Below the pieces are notes generated by a model that worked only from the letters and a program-made list of their open reading frames with translations, was not told the DNA's origin and searched no databases. From Maribacter polysiphoniae (GTDB taxonomy: Bacteria; Bacteroidota; Bacteroidia; Flavobacteriales; Flavobacteriaceae), in the NCBI RefSeq assembly GCF_003148665.1, contig NZ_QGGQ01000007.1:124001-188000 (forward strand): a stretch of 64,000 bases of DNA, read 5' to 3'. The stretch's first letter is position 1; each line of letters opens with the position of its first letter. Below, in pieces: positions 46,601 through 54,499 of the stretch. The translations under genes were made by a program, and so were the position numbers.

Positions 46601-46991
46601 TGTTGATTGGAATGCGAGCGATTTTAGCACAAACAGGATTGAAATCACCAAATGGCAAGATCTAAAGCGTTGGGAAACCCCAGGAACGACCGATGCTGAT
46701 ATACCACAATTGGTTTATGGGGATCCATATAATTTTAGCGGGACTTCATCTTTTTATTTGGAGGATGCAAGTTATTTCAAAATTCAGAAAGTAAGTTTAG
46801 GGTATACTTTTCCTAAGGATTTCTTGGGTGTATTTAAGCAGTTTACCATAAATGCTTCTGTAGAGAATTTGGCAATAATCACAAATTACTCTTTTGGGGA
46901 TTCGGATGTTAGTTACGAGAACCCTTTTGCTGAAACAAGTAGATTTAGACCTACAAGAAAATTTTTACTTAACCTGAATTTTAGCTTCTAA
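43611..46991 (+). CDS. SusC/RagA-type TonB-dependent receptor with STN domain
   Basis: 1126 residues. Leader MQKKHWFPIFLGSVLNKNRS then hydrophobic MKLSFLLFALALFNLQANSY ending GQ. STN domain about 43-115; carboxypeptidase-D regulatory-like domain about 145-225 (GLPLPGANIVEKGTLNGVIA, DFDGNF); plug about 225-345 with SLDEMVVVGYATKKK and TITVLRDAAATGLYGSRAAN; barrel to C-terminal LLNLNFSF. STN domain plus upstream sigma/anti-sigma genes make a complete trans-envelope signalling import system. Only moderately similar to the receptor at 58, so the two pairs probably take different ligands. Confidence 0.95.
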   Translation: MQKKHWFPIFLGSVLNKNRSMKLSFLLFALALFNLQANSYGQSKKISLDITDKSIESVLEKIESESEFSFFYKTNEIDVERKVSIKVLDTPIEKILNILFQGQNVAYKVLNKQIVLKKKTKKIQSSRNDRVDLGDHAIIQFSVSGTVNDASGLPLPGANIVEKGTLNGVIADFDGNFLMNVADGNSILVVSYIGYATQEVPLNGQTNISVSLKVNAESLDEMVVVGYATKKKSELSSSVSIVSEEEIRQSVSSTSLGDIFQGRIPGMQVSGSSGEPGQSASMVIQGAGSMEAGSSPLIVVDGIIGGQYDPKDIKTITVLRDAAATGLYGSRAANGVIVVTTKEGKAGEFKVSVNSTFGPTSNWNDRIKVYDAEGLYGQWSTAMENLYNLRVAEGNPDFVNTTFEQYRDGVVPPSALDYTTNWNDLLLRSGFLNQTQVAMSGGSERTTFYVSASLNREKGTALDYYNNEYNFRGNLSHKISDKLKTNIRMTAQYGEKSEFNWPSPYTQAYQNVPLDAAFMPDGVTPTPAMDLEQVPVWYRGTGVNYMMEREESENSKKFWGSTVMMELDWKITDWARFNTSNRVALNGSDHSKSYSNMTWVGYNYDGYMEWDYSYGLGVISSNTLHLNKSFGDHNLSGILGQEYNYDQTRFVNAVGTGIVGDMTALSSVGSARDVSGDMYESGFLSYFGQLDYDYKNKYYLVGSLRRDASSVFGAEKRWGTFYSIGGSWMVSKENFLEDSSSWLDLLKLRLSYGTTGNANIEPYLSMGTYSFTTKSSYNANAGAWPSRLPNPDLTWETAHKFNLGLDINVFGRASLEVNLYHRVNDDLLQSVPLEATTGFTSQVRNIGSIRNQGIDLSLTTKNIEGEFSWSTNFNFNINKNEVLELDGGEDIINDRMIIREGYSLRSFYLPEYQGIDAQTGAPIYTRWEDADGNKINGNETDNPALITTTNYQSEASYMPTSSSYPKMTGGFSNYFKYKDFHLNILSNFAFGQTVYNYVDWNASDFSTNRIEITKWQDLKRWETPGTTDADIPQLVYGDPYNFSGTSSFYLEDASYFKIQKVSLGYTFPKDFLGVFKQFTINASVENLAIITNYSFGDSDVSYENPFAETSRFRPTRKFLLNLNFSF

Positions 46992-47008
46992 TCCAAAGAA
47001 TAAAAATT

Positions 47009-48541
47009 ATGAAATACATTAAAATATTTATAATCAGCATATCGCCGTTGTTTTTGGGTGGATGTACTGAAAATAACATAGATTTTGAACCAATTAGTCA
47101 AATCACGACCGATCAAGTAACCAGTTCGTTGGAACTGCTTGAAAATACTATTGTTGGGAACTATGCGTTTTTAAGTTCTGCAGAGGGTAAATATGGTTAT
47201 GATAGAACGCGTTATGATGTAACCGAATATATGAGTGACGATGTTATTCTTAATCAATGGAGCGGCAACGATTTCTCATATTCCTTAACGTATCAGCCAA
47301 CTTCGGCATCGGATAGGTCCCTGGATTTTTGGCAGTACTCCTATCGTGCCATCTATTCTATAAATGTAGCGAACGAGGGGCTTGATAATCTCGAAGGGTT
47401 GTCATCGGAAGATGAAATAAAAAGAGATCAGTTAAAGGGAGAGAATATATTCCTTAGGTCAATGTTTTATTTCGATCTGGTACGCGTTTATGGGAGACCC
47501 TATTCCCACGACGATCCAGCAACAAATTTAGGGGTTCCATTGAGTGACACTTCTACGGACAATGAGGGACTTTCAAGAGCGACCGTTAAGGAAACATACG
47601 AGTTTATAGAAAAGGACTTATTAGAGGCAGCAACCCTATTGAATGAAGAAAAGAGTAATATTTATGTTTCCAAGGAAGTAGCTTTGGCAGGTCTCTCCAG
47701 ATTATATCTTTTTAAGGAAGAGAATGATAAAGCAATAGTATATGCGGATAGTGTAATTAATTCAGGCCGATATCAGTTACTCAGTTCTGAAGCTTTCCCT
47801 CGATACAATCGAAATGCACCTGTAGGAAACTCAGAAACCATTTTTGCGGTCCAGAGGTTGGCAACAGATAATGTAGGGAGATATATGATGGGTGGAATGA
47901 TGCATGGAGATGGTGGTTATGGTCAAATCATGGTATCCTCTTCATTCATGGATTTATTATTCAAGAACCCCAATGATTTGAGAGTTAACTTTATTGATGT
48001 TCAATATGAACTGGATGCTGAAGGTAATAAAATCCCTGATCCAGATAATGAATATTATGGGTACAAGGTGATAGAGAAATCTAGTATACCTGAATATTGG
48101 ACCCAAAAACTAACCTACCAAGATGACGAGCCGATGTTGCATTCCCCCATTTATTTTAGATTGGCGGAAATGTACCTAATAAAAGCAGAGGCTTATGCGA
48201 AAAATGGTGAGGAAGAGAAAGCTTTGGAGATGGTGAATATAATAAGGGAACGAGCCGGGTTGTCGGGTGATCAGTTGTTTCGGTTAGACAATCTTCAGGG
48301 ATACGGATCTGTTTTGGATATAGTTTTGGATGAAGCTCGTTTGGAGTTTGCCCATGAGGGACATCGCACACATGATGTATTTAGAAATAAGAAAACGATG
48401 GATAGAAGTTATATGACATGGCAGGGATGGTCAGGTCCAGGTTCCATTCCATATACTTCCAATCGTATTCTTCATCAGATTCCTGAAGCGGAAATGCTCA
48501 AAAATGATAATTTGGTACAAAACCCATCATATACCAATTGA
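47009..48541 (+). CDS. SusD/RagB-type glycan-binding lipoprotein
   Basis: 510 residues; lipoprotein signal KIFIISISPLFLGGC (lipobox LGGC, Cys19). SusD blocks: DRSLDFWQYSYRAIYSINVA, KGENIFLRSMFYFDLVRVYG, SKEVALAGLSRLYLFKEEND, IYFRLAEMYLIKAEAYAKNG, MVNIIRERAGLSG, DEARLEFAHEGHRTHDVFRN and the terminal HQIPEAEMLKNDNLVQNPSY. Partner of the receptor 17 bp upstream. A hairpin at 48594 follows. Confidence 0.95.
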   Translation: MKYIKIFIISISPLFLGGCTENNIDFEPISQITTDQVTSSLELLENTIVGNYAFLSSAEGKYGYDRTRYDVTEYMSDDVILNQWSGNDFSYSLTYQPTSASDRSLDFWQYSYRAIYSINVANEGLDNLEGLSSEDEIKRDQLKGENIFLRSMFYFDLVRVYGRPYSHDDPATNLGVPLSDTSTDNEGLSRATVKETYEFIEKDLLEAATLLNEEKSNIYVSKEVALAGLSRLYLFKEENDKAIVYADSVINSGRYQLLSSEAFPRYNRNAPVGNSETIFAVQRLATDNVGRYMMGGMMHGDGGYGQIMVSSSFMDLLFKNPNDLRVNFIDVQYELDAEGNKIPDPDNEYYGYKVIEKSSIPEYWTQKLTYQDDEPMLHSPIYFRLAEMYLIKAEAYAKNGEEEKALEMVNIIRERAGLSGDQLFRLDNLQGYGSVLDIVLDEARLEFAHEGHRTHDVFRNKKTMDRSYMTWQGWSGPGSIPYTSNRILHQIPEAEMLKNDNLVQNPSYTN

Positions 48542-48593
48542 TAGTATTGAAAAAGGCTTGCTTATAAAACAGGCCTACTTTAACTAAATATAA

Positions 48594-48637
48594 ATTGTCG
48601 GAGTTGGAAGCTTTTTAAGGTTTTCAGCTCCGGCAAT
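48594..48637 (+). terminator. Hairpin after the second SusC/SusD pair
   Basis: ATTGTCGGAGTTG pairs with CAGCTCCGGCAAT over 13 positions (two G-U pairs), 18-base loop, about 52 bp after the SusD-like stop. No T-tract follows the stem; terminator or RNA-stabilising hairpin. Confidence 0.55.
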
Positions 48638-48718
48638 TACTATAATAAGGGATATCTTTGTTTGTATAAAATCTCATCATATTAATGCTTACAATGCTAT
48701 AGGGCCATAAGCTAAATG

Positions 48719-48777
48719 GCAGTATAATTAAAAGAACAAATCAAAGGCTTGGAAAGCTCCATCAATAACCAAAGATC
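48719..48777 (+). pseudogene. Stranded 3' end of the TPR gene
   Basis: The bases GAACAAATCAAA, GGCTTGGAAAGCTC and AAAGATCATG here match the last codons of the TPR gene and its junction with the phosphatase at 30672-30723 (GAACAAATCAAAAGCTTGGAAGCTC, then AATCATGATTAAAAAAA). The rest of the TPR gene is absent. This shows the second phosphatase arose by duplication of a TPR-phosphatase unit with loss of the TPR part. Confidence 0.7.
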
Positions 48778-50448
48778 ATGATTAAAAAAAGTACCTTTTT
48801 GCTAGCCGTCCTATGGTCGGTGTATTCATTTGCCCAAACCTCCGTTGTGGATATTCCCAATATCAGTGCAGCTGTAGTTACCAACAATGTTGACCTGCCC
48901 AAGAATTTACCGTCGGTAGTTGTAGAAAGAGGTCCTTATCTACAGACCGGGACACCGACGAGCGTTATCGTAAAATGGAGGACTGATATCGCAACGGAAT
49001 CCGTGGTCAATTATGGTCGGGTGTTGGGTTCTTTGACCAAAAACGAAACGAGCAAGGCCTTAACGACCGAACATGAAGTTGCCATATCCGGTTTAACACC
49101 CAACACGAAATATTATTTCAATATAGGGAACCTAACAGAAGTCCTTTCCGAAAGCGTTACTGGTGATATGTATGTAATAACGGCACCCACAGTGGGGACG
49201 GACCAATTTGTCCGCGCCTGGATCATAGGGGATCCCGGTACGGGAAATACCTTCCAAAGATGGGTACGTGATGCGTATTACAATTATGTGGACGCTACGG
49301 CAACCAACACTGGTAAAACGGATATGATGTTGTTTTTAGGGGATAACGCCTATAACACGGGAAAGGATAGTGAATATCAAAATGCCTTTTTTGATGTTTA
49401 TGACGATATGTTCAAAAAGTCCGTAGCATGGTCCTGTCTGGGGAACCATGATGGCGATTCTGCCGATTCGGCCACACAGTCCGGTCCGTATTACGATATA
49501 TTCACGTTTCCTACCGCTGGGGAAGCAGGAGGAACCCCATCGGGAACAGAGGCCTATTATTCCTTCGATTATGCCAATATTCACTTTATAATACTGGACT
49601 CCCATCATACAAGTCGTGAAGTTGGAGGCCCTATGTACACTTGGGCGTTGACCGATATCCAAAACACAGCGCAGGATTGGGTCGTAACCCTGTTTCATCA
49701 TCCGGCCTACTCCAAAGGGTCACATGACTCCGATGTTGATCATCGACCTGTTGAAATGCGGGAAAATTTCATGCCCATGTTGGAGGCCAACGGGGTTGAT
49801 CTGGTTTTAAACGGTCATAGCCACTCCTATGAACGCTCATATTTTTTAAATGGGCACCAAGGATTGGCCCACACATTTAACGAGGAAGAAATCACGAAAG
49901 GGGGAAATACCGTTGGGGCAAATGGAAAAGGTGATGGAAAAGAGGACGGTGATGGTGCATACCAAAAAGCTGGTACGGACCCAGAAGGTGCTGTTTATAT
50001 AACTACCGGGTCTGCGGGTCAAATATCGGGAGGGGACCTGAACCACCAGGCCATGTACATCTCCTTGAACAAGTTGGGGTCCTGTGTCATGGAAATTGAG
50101 GATGATGGTAATGGGGGACAAAGCATGGACATAAAGTTCATAAGGGAAACCGGTGAGATCGATGATTATTTTACCATCCATAAAACAGGGGTAACGTCCA
50201 TAGCAAATACAAATGAACCAAAACCGAAAAGCGGGAAGGTCCATTATGTTGTGGGCACTGATCAACTTACCATTACGATGGATCGTAATGAGCGCCTAAA
50301 GAAAGTCAAGATCTATAACAACATTGGAAAATTGGTAAAAAAGAGCCGGAAAAAAACCATCAATGTGGGCAAGATGCCAAAAGGTATGTATGCTATTGAG
50401 ATCACCACAAAAAACGGGACGTATATCGAATCCGTTACGATAGAATGA
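48778..50448 (+). CDS. T9SS-sorted metallophosphoesterase, second copy
   Basis: 556 residues, the same protein family and order as the gene at 30721: signal peptide (SVYSFAQ), fibronectin-like domain, calcineurin-type phosphoesterase with IIGDPG, LFLGDNAY, SCLGNHDGD, LFHHPAYSKGSHD and LNGHSHSYERS, and a type A sorting domain. The N-terminal 40 residues diverge while the last about 170 bp of the two genes differ at only a couple of positions, suggesting gene conversion or recent duplication. It is followed 126 bp later by a di-haem peroxidase gene. Confidence 0.9.
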   Translation: MIKKSTFLLAVLWSVYSFAQTSVVDIPNISAAVVTNNVDLPKNLPSVVVERGPYLQTGTPTSVIVKWRTDIATESVVNYGRVLGSLTKNETSKALTTEHEVAISGLTPNTKYYFNIGNLTEVLSESVTGDMYVITAPTVGTDQFVRAWIIGDPGTGNTFQRWVRDAYYNYVDATATNTGKTDMMLFLGDNAYNTGKDSEYQNAFFDVYDDMFKKSVAWSCLGNHDGDSADSATQSGPYYDIFTFPTAGEAGGTPSGTEAYYSFDYANIHFIILDSHHTSREVGGPMYTWALTDIQNTAQDWVVTLFHHPAYSKGSHDSDVDHRPVEMRENFMPMLEANGVDLVLNGHSHSYERSYFLNGHQGLAHTFNEEEITKGGNTVGANGKGDGKEDGDGAYQKAGTDPEGAVYITTGSAGQISGGDLNHQAMYISLNKLGSCVMEIEDDGNGGQSMDIKFIRETGEIDDYFTIHKTGVTSIANTNEPKPKSGKVHYVVGTDQLTITMDRNERLKKVKIYNNIGKLVKKSRKKTINVGKMPKGMYAIEITTKNGTYIESVTIE

Positions 50449-50574
50449 TTTAGCCGATTGATCAACAATGGGTCAATAGGGGTTTGTTCTTTTTTTGGAA
50501 GGGATCCCTCAAAGGGGAATAGTGGTTTTAGAGGCTTTAACCAGCCCCTAAGATAGAAAGGTACTAAGTTGTAA

Positions 50575-52461
50575 ATGAAAAATAAAGGCATTTTAATTGG
50601 ATCTATTTTTATTTGTTTTTTGCTGTTGTCCGGCAAGAAGACAACTATACCCTATCAAACAGATAGCATCCCGGAAAAAGTAGCTGCAGTATATGAGGCC
50701 AATTTTAATAAGTTTCAGGGTGAGGTGGATGTATTGGTAAATCAAGTTGATAAAACGACTTCCTTAAACGAATTTGGGAACCTGAAAGAGCAAGTTAAGA
50801 AAACCAGATTGGCATATAAGGGCATTGAATTTATTTTTGATTATTACCAAACGTTCTATGCTGGTACTTATATAAATGGAGCACCTTTGCCTAAGGTAAA
50901 TGAGCATTTTAAGGCCGGAAGTGTTATTGAACCTTGTGGCTTGCAAGCATTGGATGAAGCTGTTTATGATGAAGCGTCCAAAGAAAATTTACAGCATATA
51001 AAAGTATTGGCAAATGGACTTAAGGAGCGCGTTGATTTTATTTCAAAAACGCATTTGCCGATTCATTTAAAGTCTAGTCAGATTATTGAGTGTATTCGGT
51101 CTGGTATGGTCAGGGTCTTTACATTGGGACTAACGGGTTATGATACGCCAGGTTCTGTTAATGCCTTGCAAGAAAGTTATGTCAGTTGGCAAAGTATGGA
51201 AACTGCATTTTCGCATTTTGAAACAGCTATGTACCCAGGCGCCAAATCCGAATTCAAAACCATCAAGCAACTGTTTGAAAAGGGGAGAAGAATATTGAAC
51301 ACCAATACTGATTTTAATGATTTTGACCGATTGGGTTTTTTAAAGGAAGTAGTCAATCCTTTGTATGCGGGATTATTGGAATTCCAACACGTAAACAACA
51401 TCAAGTTAGAGCCTTTTAAAAAGCATGCCCAAAATTATGAGGCAAAAAACCTGTTTGATGACAATTTTCTCGATACTGATTTTTATTCAGAATTGGTCTA
51501 TTTGCCTTTGGACAACCCTAAAACAATTCAATTGGGTAAGTTGTTGTTTCAGGATCCCCAGCTTTCCGATGGTAATAAAATGTCCTGCTTAAGTTGTCAC
51601 AATCCTAACAAAGGTTTTACGGATGGCTTACCCAAAAGTATATCAAATCAAAAAGGTGTTTTTACGGCGCGAAATTCGCCAACCTTAATTAACGCGAACT
51701 ATTCCACACGTTATTTTTGGGATATGCGTGCGTTTGATATTGAAAAACAAGTCACACATGTTATTGATAACGATTTGGAGTTTAATACTGATTTTGATGC
51801 TATTATCGATAAACTGAATAGAAATTCCAATTACTTAAAATTGTTTAAGGAAGCTTATGGTGGTATTGGTAAACAGGATATAAACCAGCGATCGATAAGC
51901 AATGCCATTGCAGCTTATGTAAACACTTTGAAATCGTTTAATAGTCCCTTTGATGAATATGTGCGGGACGAAACAAATGAATATCCTGAAAATGCTAAAC
52001 GGGGTTTTAATTTGTTCATGGGAAAAGGTGCTTGTGGCAGTTGTCATTTTGCACCCATTTTCAATGGTACCATTCCACCATTTTATCTGGAATCTGAATC
52101 TGAAGTCTTAGGTATTACCCAGGGTTTTGATTCTATCAATCCAAAGTTGGATACGGATCTGGGTCGCATAGCCAATGGCCTTAATGGGGAGAAACAACCT
52201 TATTTTAAAAATTCATTCAAAACGGTTTCTGTAAGAAATATAGCTTTAACAGCACCTTATATGCATAACGGTTTGTTTGATACACTGGAAGAGGTTTTGG
52301 AGTTTTATAATCGAGGTGGAGGGGCAGGTATGGGCTTGGAGGTTGAAAACCAAACGTTGTCCGATGCACCATTGAATTTATCGAAGCACGAAATTAAGGA
52401 TATTATTGCCTTTATGGAATCGCTAACGGATACTTCAGGATTTACGGCTAATAGGAATTAG
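50575..52461 (+). CDS. Imelysin-like/di-haem cytochrome c peroxidase fusion
   Basis: 628 residues with a signal (MKNKGILIGSIFICFLLLSG). About residues 30-290 are an all-helical domain resembling the imelysin or peroxidase-associated N-terminal region (LKEQVKKTRLAYKGIEFIFD, YINGAPLPK, VIEPCGLQALDEAVY). About 300-620 is a MauG/cytochrome-c-peroxidase domain with two haem motifs, CLSCH (about 339-343) and CGSCH (about 485-489), plus TARNSPTLINANYSTRYFWD and TVSVRNIALTAPYMHNGLFD. Periplasmic; would reduce peroxide or oxidise a protein or ligand. Often found beside phosphatases of the type upstream. Confidence 0.85.
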   Translation: MKNKGILIGSIFICFLLLSGKKTTIPYQTDSIPEKVAAVYEANFNKFQGEVDVLVNQVDKTTSLNEFGNLKEQVKKTRLAYKGIEFIFDYYQTFYAGTYINGAPLPKVNEHFKAGSVIEPCGLQALDEAVYDEASKENLQHIKVLANGLKERVDFISKTHLPIHLKSSQIIECIRSGMVRVFTLGLTGYDTPGSVNALQESYVSWQSMETAFSHFETAMYPGAKSEFKTIKQLFEKGRRILNTNTDFNDFDRLGFLKEVVNPLYAGLLEFQHVNNIKLEPFKKHAQNYEAKNLFDDNFLDTDFYSELVYLPLDNPKTIQLGKLLFQDPQLSDGNKMSCLSCHNPNKGFTDGLPKSISNQKGVFTARNSPTLINANYSTRYFWDMRAFDIEKQVTHVIDNDLEFNTDFDAIIDKLNRNSNYLKLFKEAYGGIGKQDINQRSISNAIAAYVNTLKSFNSPFDEYVRDETNEYPENAKRGFNLFMGKGACGSCHFAPIFNGTIPPFYLESESEVLGITQGFDSINPKLDTDLGRIANGLNGEKQPYFKNSFKTVSVRNIALTAPYMHNGLFDTLEEVLEFYNRGGGAGMGLEVENQTLSDAPLNLSKHEIKDIIAFMESLTDTSGFTANRN

Positions 52462-52627
52462 TTGAAATTCAAGGCTGTGATTGTTATCCAAATATGAAAT
52501 GAGGTCAAAACGTAATGCCAGTGTATGTGAAAAATCATGAATTCAAGCGTTGTCCTATTTCATGTATTAAGTGGGATTACAAGCTAAGGGAAAAGATTAA
52601 ATACTTCAAAACATTAGATATACAACT

Positions 52628-54391
52628 ATGAAAAGATCCATACTATTATTGCTTTTTACACTCGTTATAAATATTTCCTTTTCTCAAGAGGAAACCGAAA
52701 TAAAATGGTGGAATCCGGCGGATAGTGAATTTCCTGTAATTGCAGGTCAAGCTTGGCCAAATGAAGTGAAATCTGTTTATCATCGATTTCCAGAAAGAGC
52801 GGAAGCGTCGGTTAGAGAAGCCGTCTGGAATTTATCGAAACAATCAGCAGGTTTGTCTATTCGATTTTGGTCCAATGCTGATAGTATTCTTGTCAACTAC
52901 CAACTAGAAGGTGCTGTTGCGATGTCGCACATGCCTGCAACAGGTGTTAGCGGTTTGGACCTATACAGTAAAACCAAAGATGGTGAATGGCTTCGCTGTT
53001 GGGGTTCTTATTCAATTGAAGCGGAAAGTAAGTATTCCTTTCGAATTGATCGGGGTTCCGAATCGTATAAAAAATATGGAAGGGAGTACCAGCTTTTTTT
53101 ACCGTTATATAATGAAATTGATTCGGTAAGGATAGGAGTTGACGAAGAATCATTTTTTAAGGTGTTGCCAATTCGAAAAGAGAAGCCCATCGTAGCTTAT
53201 GGAACTTCTATTTGTCAAGGAGCTTGTGCTTCACGTCCAGGTATGGCTTGGACAAATATATTAGAGCGAAAACTGGAAAGACCTGTTATTAATCTTGGTT
53301 TTTCGGGTAATGGCGAATTAGAGCCTGAACTGATCGATTTAATGACAGAAATTGATGCGAAATTGTACATCTTGGACTGCTTGCCAAATTTAGATCCAGC
53401 TGAGGATGACACCTATACACTCACGGTGAATGCCGTCAAAAAATTAAGGGAAAAGAAGGCTGGTATTCCCATCGTTTTGTCCGCCCATATTGGTTATGCG
53501 GATGAATTGACCAACAAAAAAAACAATGATGAGGTTATTGCCCTCAATAAGGCATTGGAAAAAGCCTTTAATGCCTTGAAGTCGGAAGGATTCGAAAGTA
53601 TTTTTCTATTGAAAAAATCCGATCTAGCCTTGAATTTTGATATGTACGTTGATAGAATTCATCCAAACGACTATGGAATGATCCAATATGCGACGGTTTA
53701 TGAGGATTTGATTAGAGATATATTGGAGGAGCCGATTGGAAATTTGACCACCACCATCCCCAAGACCCAAAGTAGGGATATTGCGGTTTATAAGTGGGAA
53801 GAAAGGCATCAGGAAATACTTGAATTAAACAAGGTTGAAACACCAAAAATTTGTCTGTTCGGAAACTCTATAGTCAATTTTTGGGGAGGGGAACCAAAAT
53901 CATCAATTGCTAGTGGACAGGATTCGTGGGAGCGTATAATGAAACCAATGGGAGTACGGAATTTCGGGTTTGGTTGGGACCGAATCGAGAATGTACTTTG
54001 GAGGGTATATCATGATGAACTTGATGGTTTCGAAGCCGAACGGATTGTTTTAATGATCGGGACAAATAACCTAGAACATAATAGTGGGACGGAAATAATC
54101 AAAGGTTTGGAAACGTTGATACATGCCATTAAAATCCGCCAACCACAAAGCGAAATTCTGATGATAGGAATATTACCTAGAACCGGTAAGGAAGAGGAAA
54201 TTAGAAGCCTAAATTTAAAGTTGGGGCAATTGGCGGATTCAGAAGCAATCGATTTCAGTACTATAGACGATCAATTAGTGCTAAAGGACGGAAAAATCAA
54301 TGAATCCTTATTTACGGATGGGTTGCATCCGAATCGTAAAGGCTATAGGATTTTAGCTAAAAAATTACAACGGATAATTGTAGGTGAATAA
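52628..54391 (+). CDS. Secreted tandem SGNH/GDSL hydrolase
   Basis: 587 residues, signal peptide ending NISFSQ. An N-terminal beta-sandwich (about 25-180) precedes a first SGNH domain (about 180-365): nucleophile Ser in VAYGTSICQGACAS and His in DRIHPNDYGM. A second SGNH domain (about 395-587) follows: ICLFGNSIVNFWGG (Ser), LMIGTNNLEHNSG (block III) and DGLHPNRKGYRIL (block V, Asp and His). Both appear catalytically complete. SGNH enzymes remove acetyl or other acyl esters from glycans, so this protein may deacylate two positions. Confidence 0.87.
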   Translation: MKRSILLLLFTLVINISFSQEETEIKWWNPADSEFPVIAGQAWPNEVKSVYHRFPERAEASVREAVWNLSKQSAGLSIRFWSNADSILVNYQLEGAVAMSHMPATGVSGLDLYSKTKDGEWLRCWGSYSIEAESKYSFRIDRGSESYKKYGREYQLFLPLYNEIDSVRIGVDEESFFKVLPIRKEKPIVAYGTSICQGACASRPGMAWTNILERKLERPVINLGFSGNGELEPELIDLMTEIDAKLYILDCLPNLDPAEDDTYTLTVNAVKKLREKKAGIPIVLSAHIGYADELTNKKNNDEVIALNKALEKAFNALKSEGFESIFLLKKSDLALNFDMYVDRIHPNDYGMIQYATVYEDLIRDILEEPIGNLTTTIPKTQSRDIAVYKWEERHQEILELNKVETPKICLFGNSIVNFWGGEPKSSIASGQDSWERIMKPMGVRNFGFGWDRIENVLWRVYHDELDGFEAERIVLMIGTNNLEHNSGTEIIKGLETLIHAIKIRQPQSEILMIGILPRTGKEEEIRSLNLKLGQLADSEAIDFSTIDDQLVLKDGKINESLFTDGLHPNRKGYRILAKKLQRIIVGE

Positions 54392-54499
54392 TTGGATCAA
54401 AAAGATTTGGACGGGCAGTGCGCTTATCCTCTGTCCTAATGGGCAATACGAATAGAATAGTTGAATAATCGGTTATTATAATCAAAAATTAAAACGATA

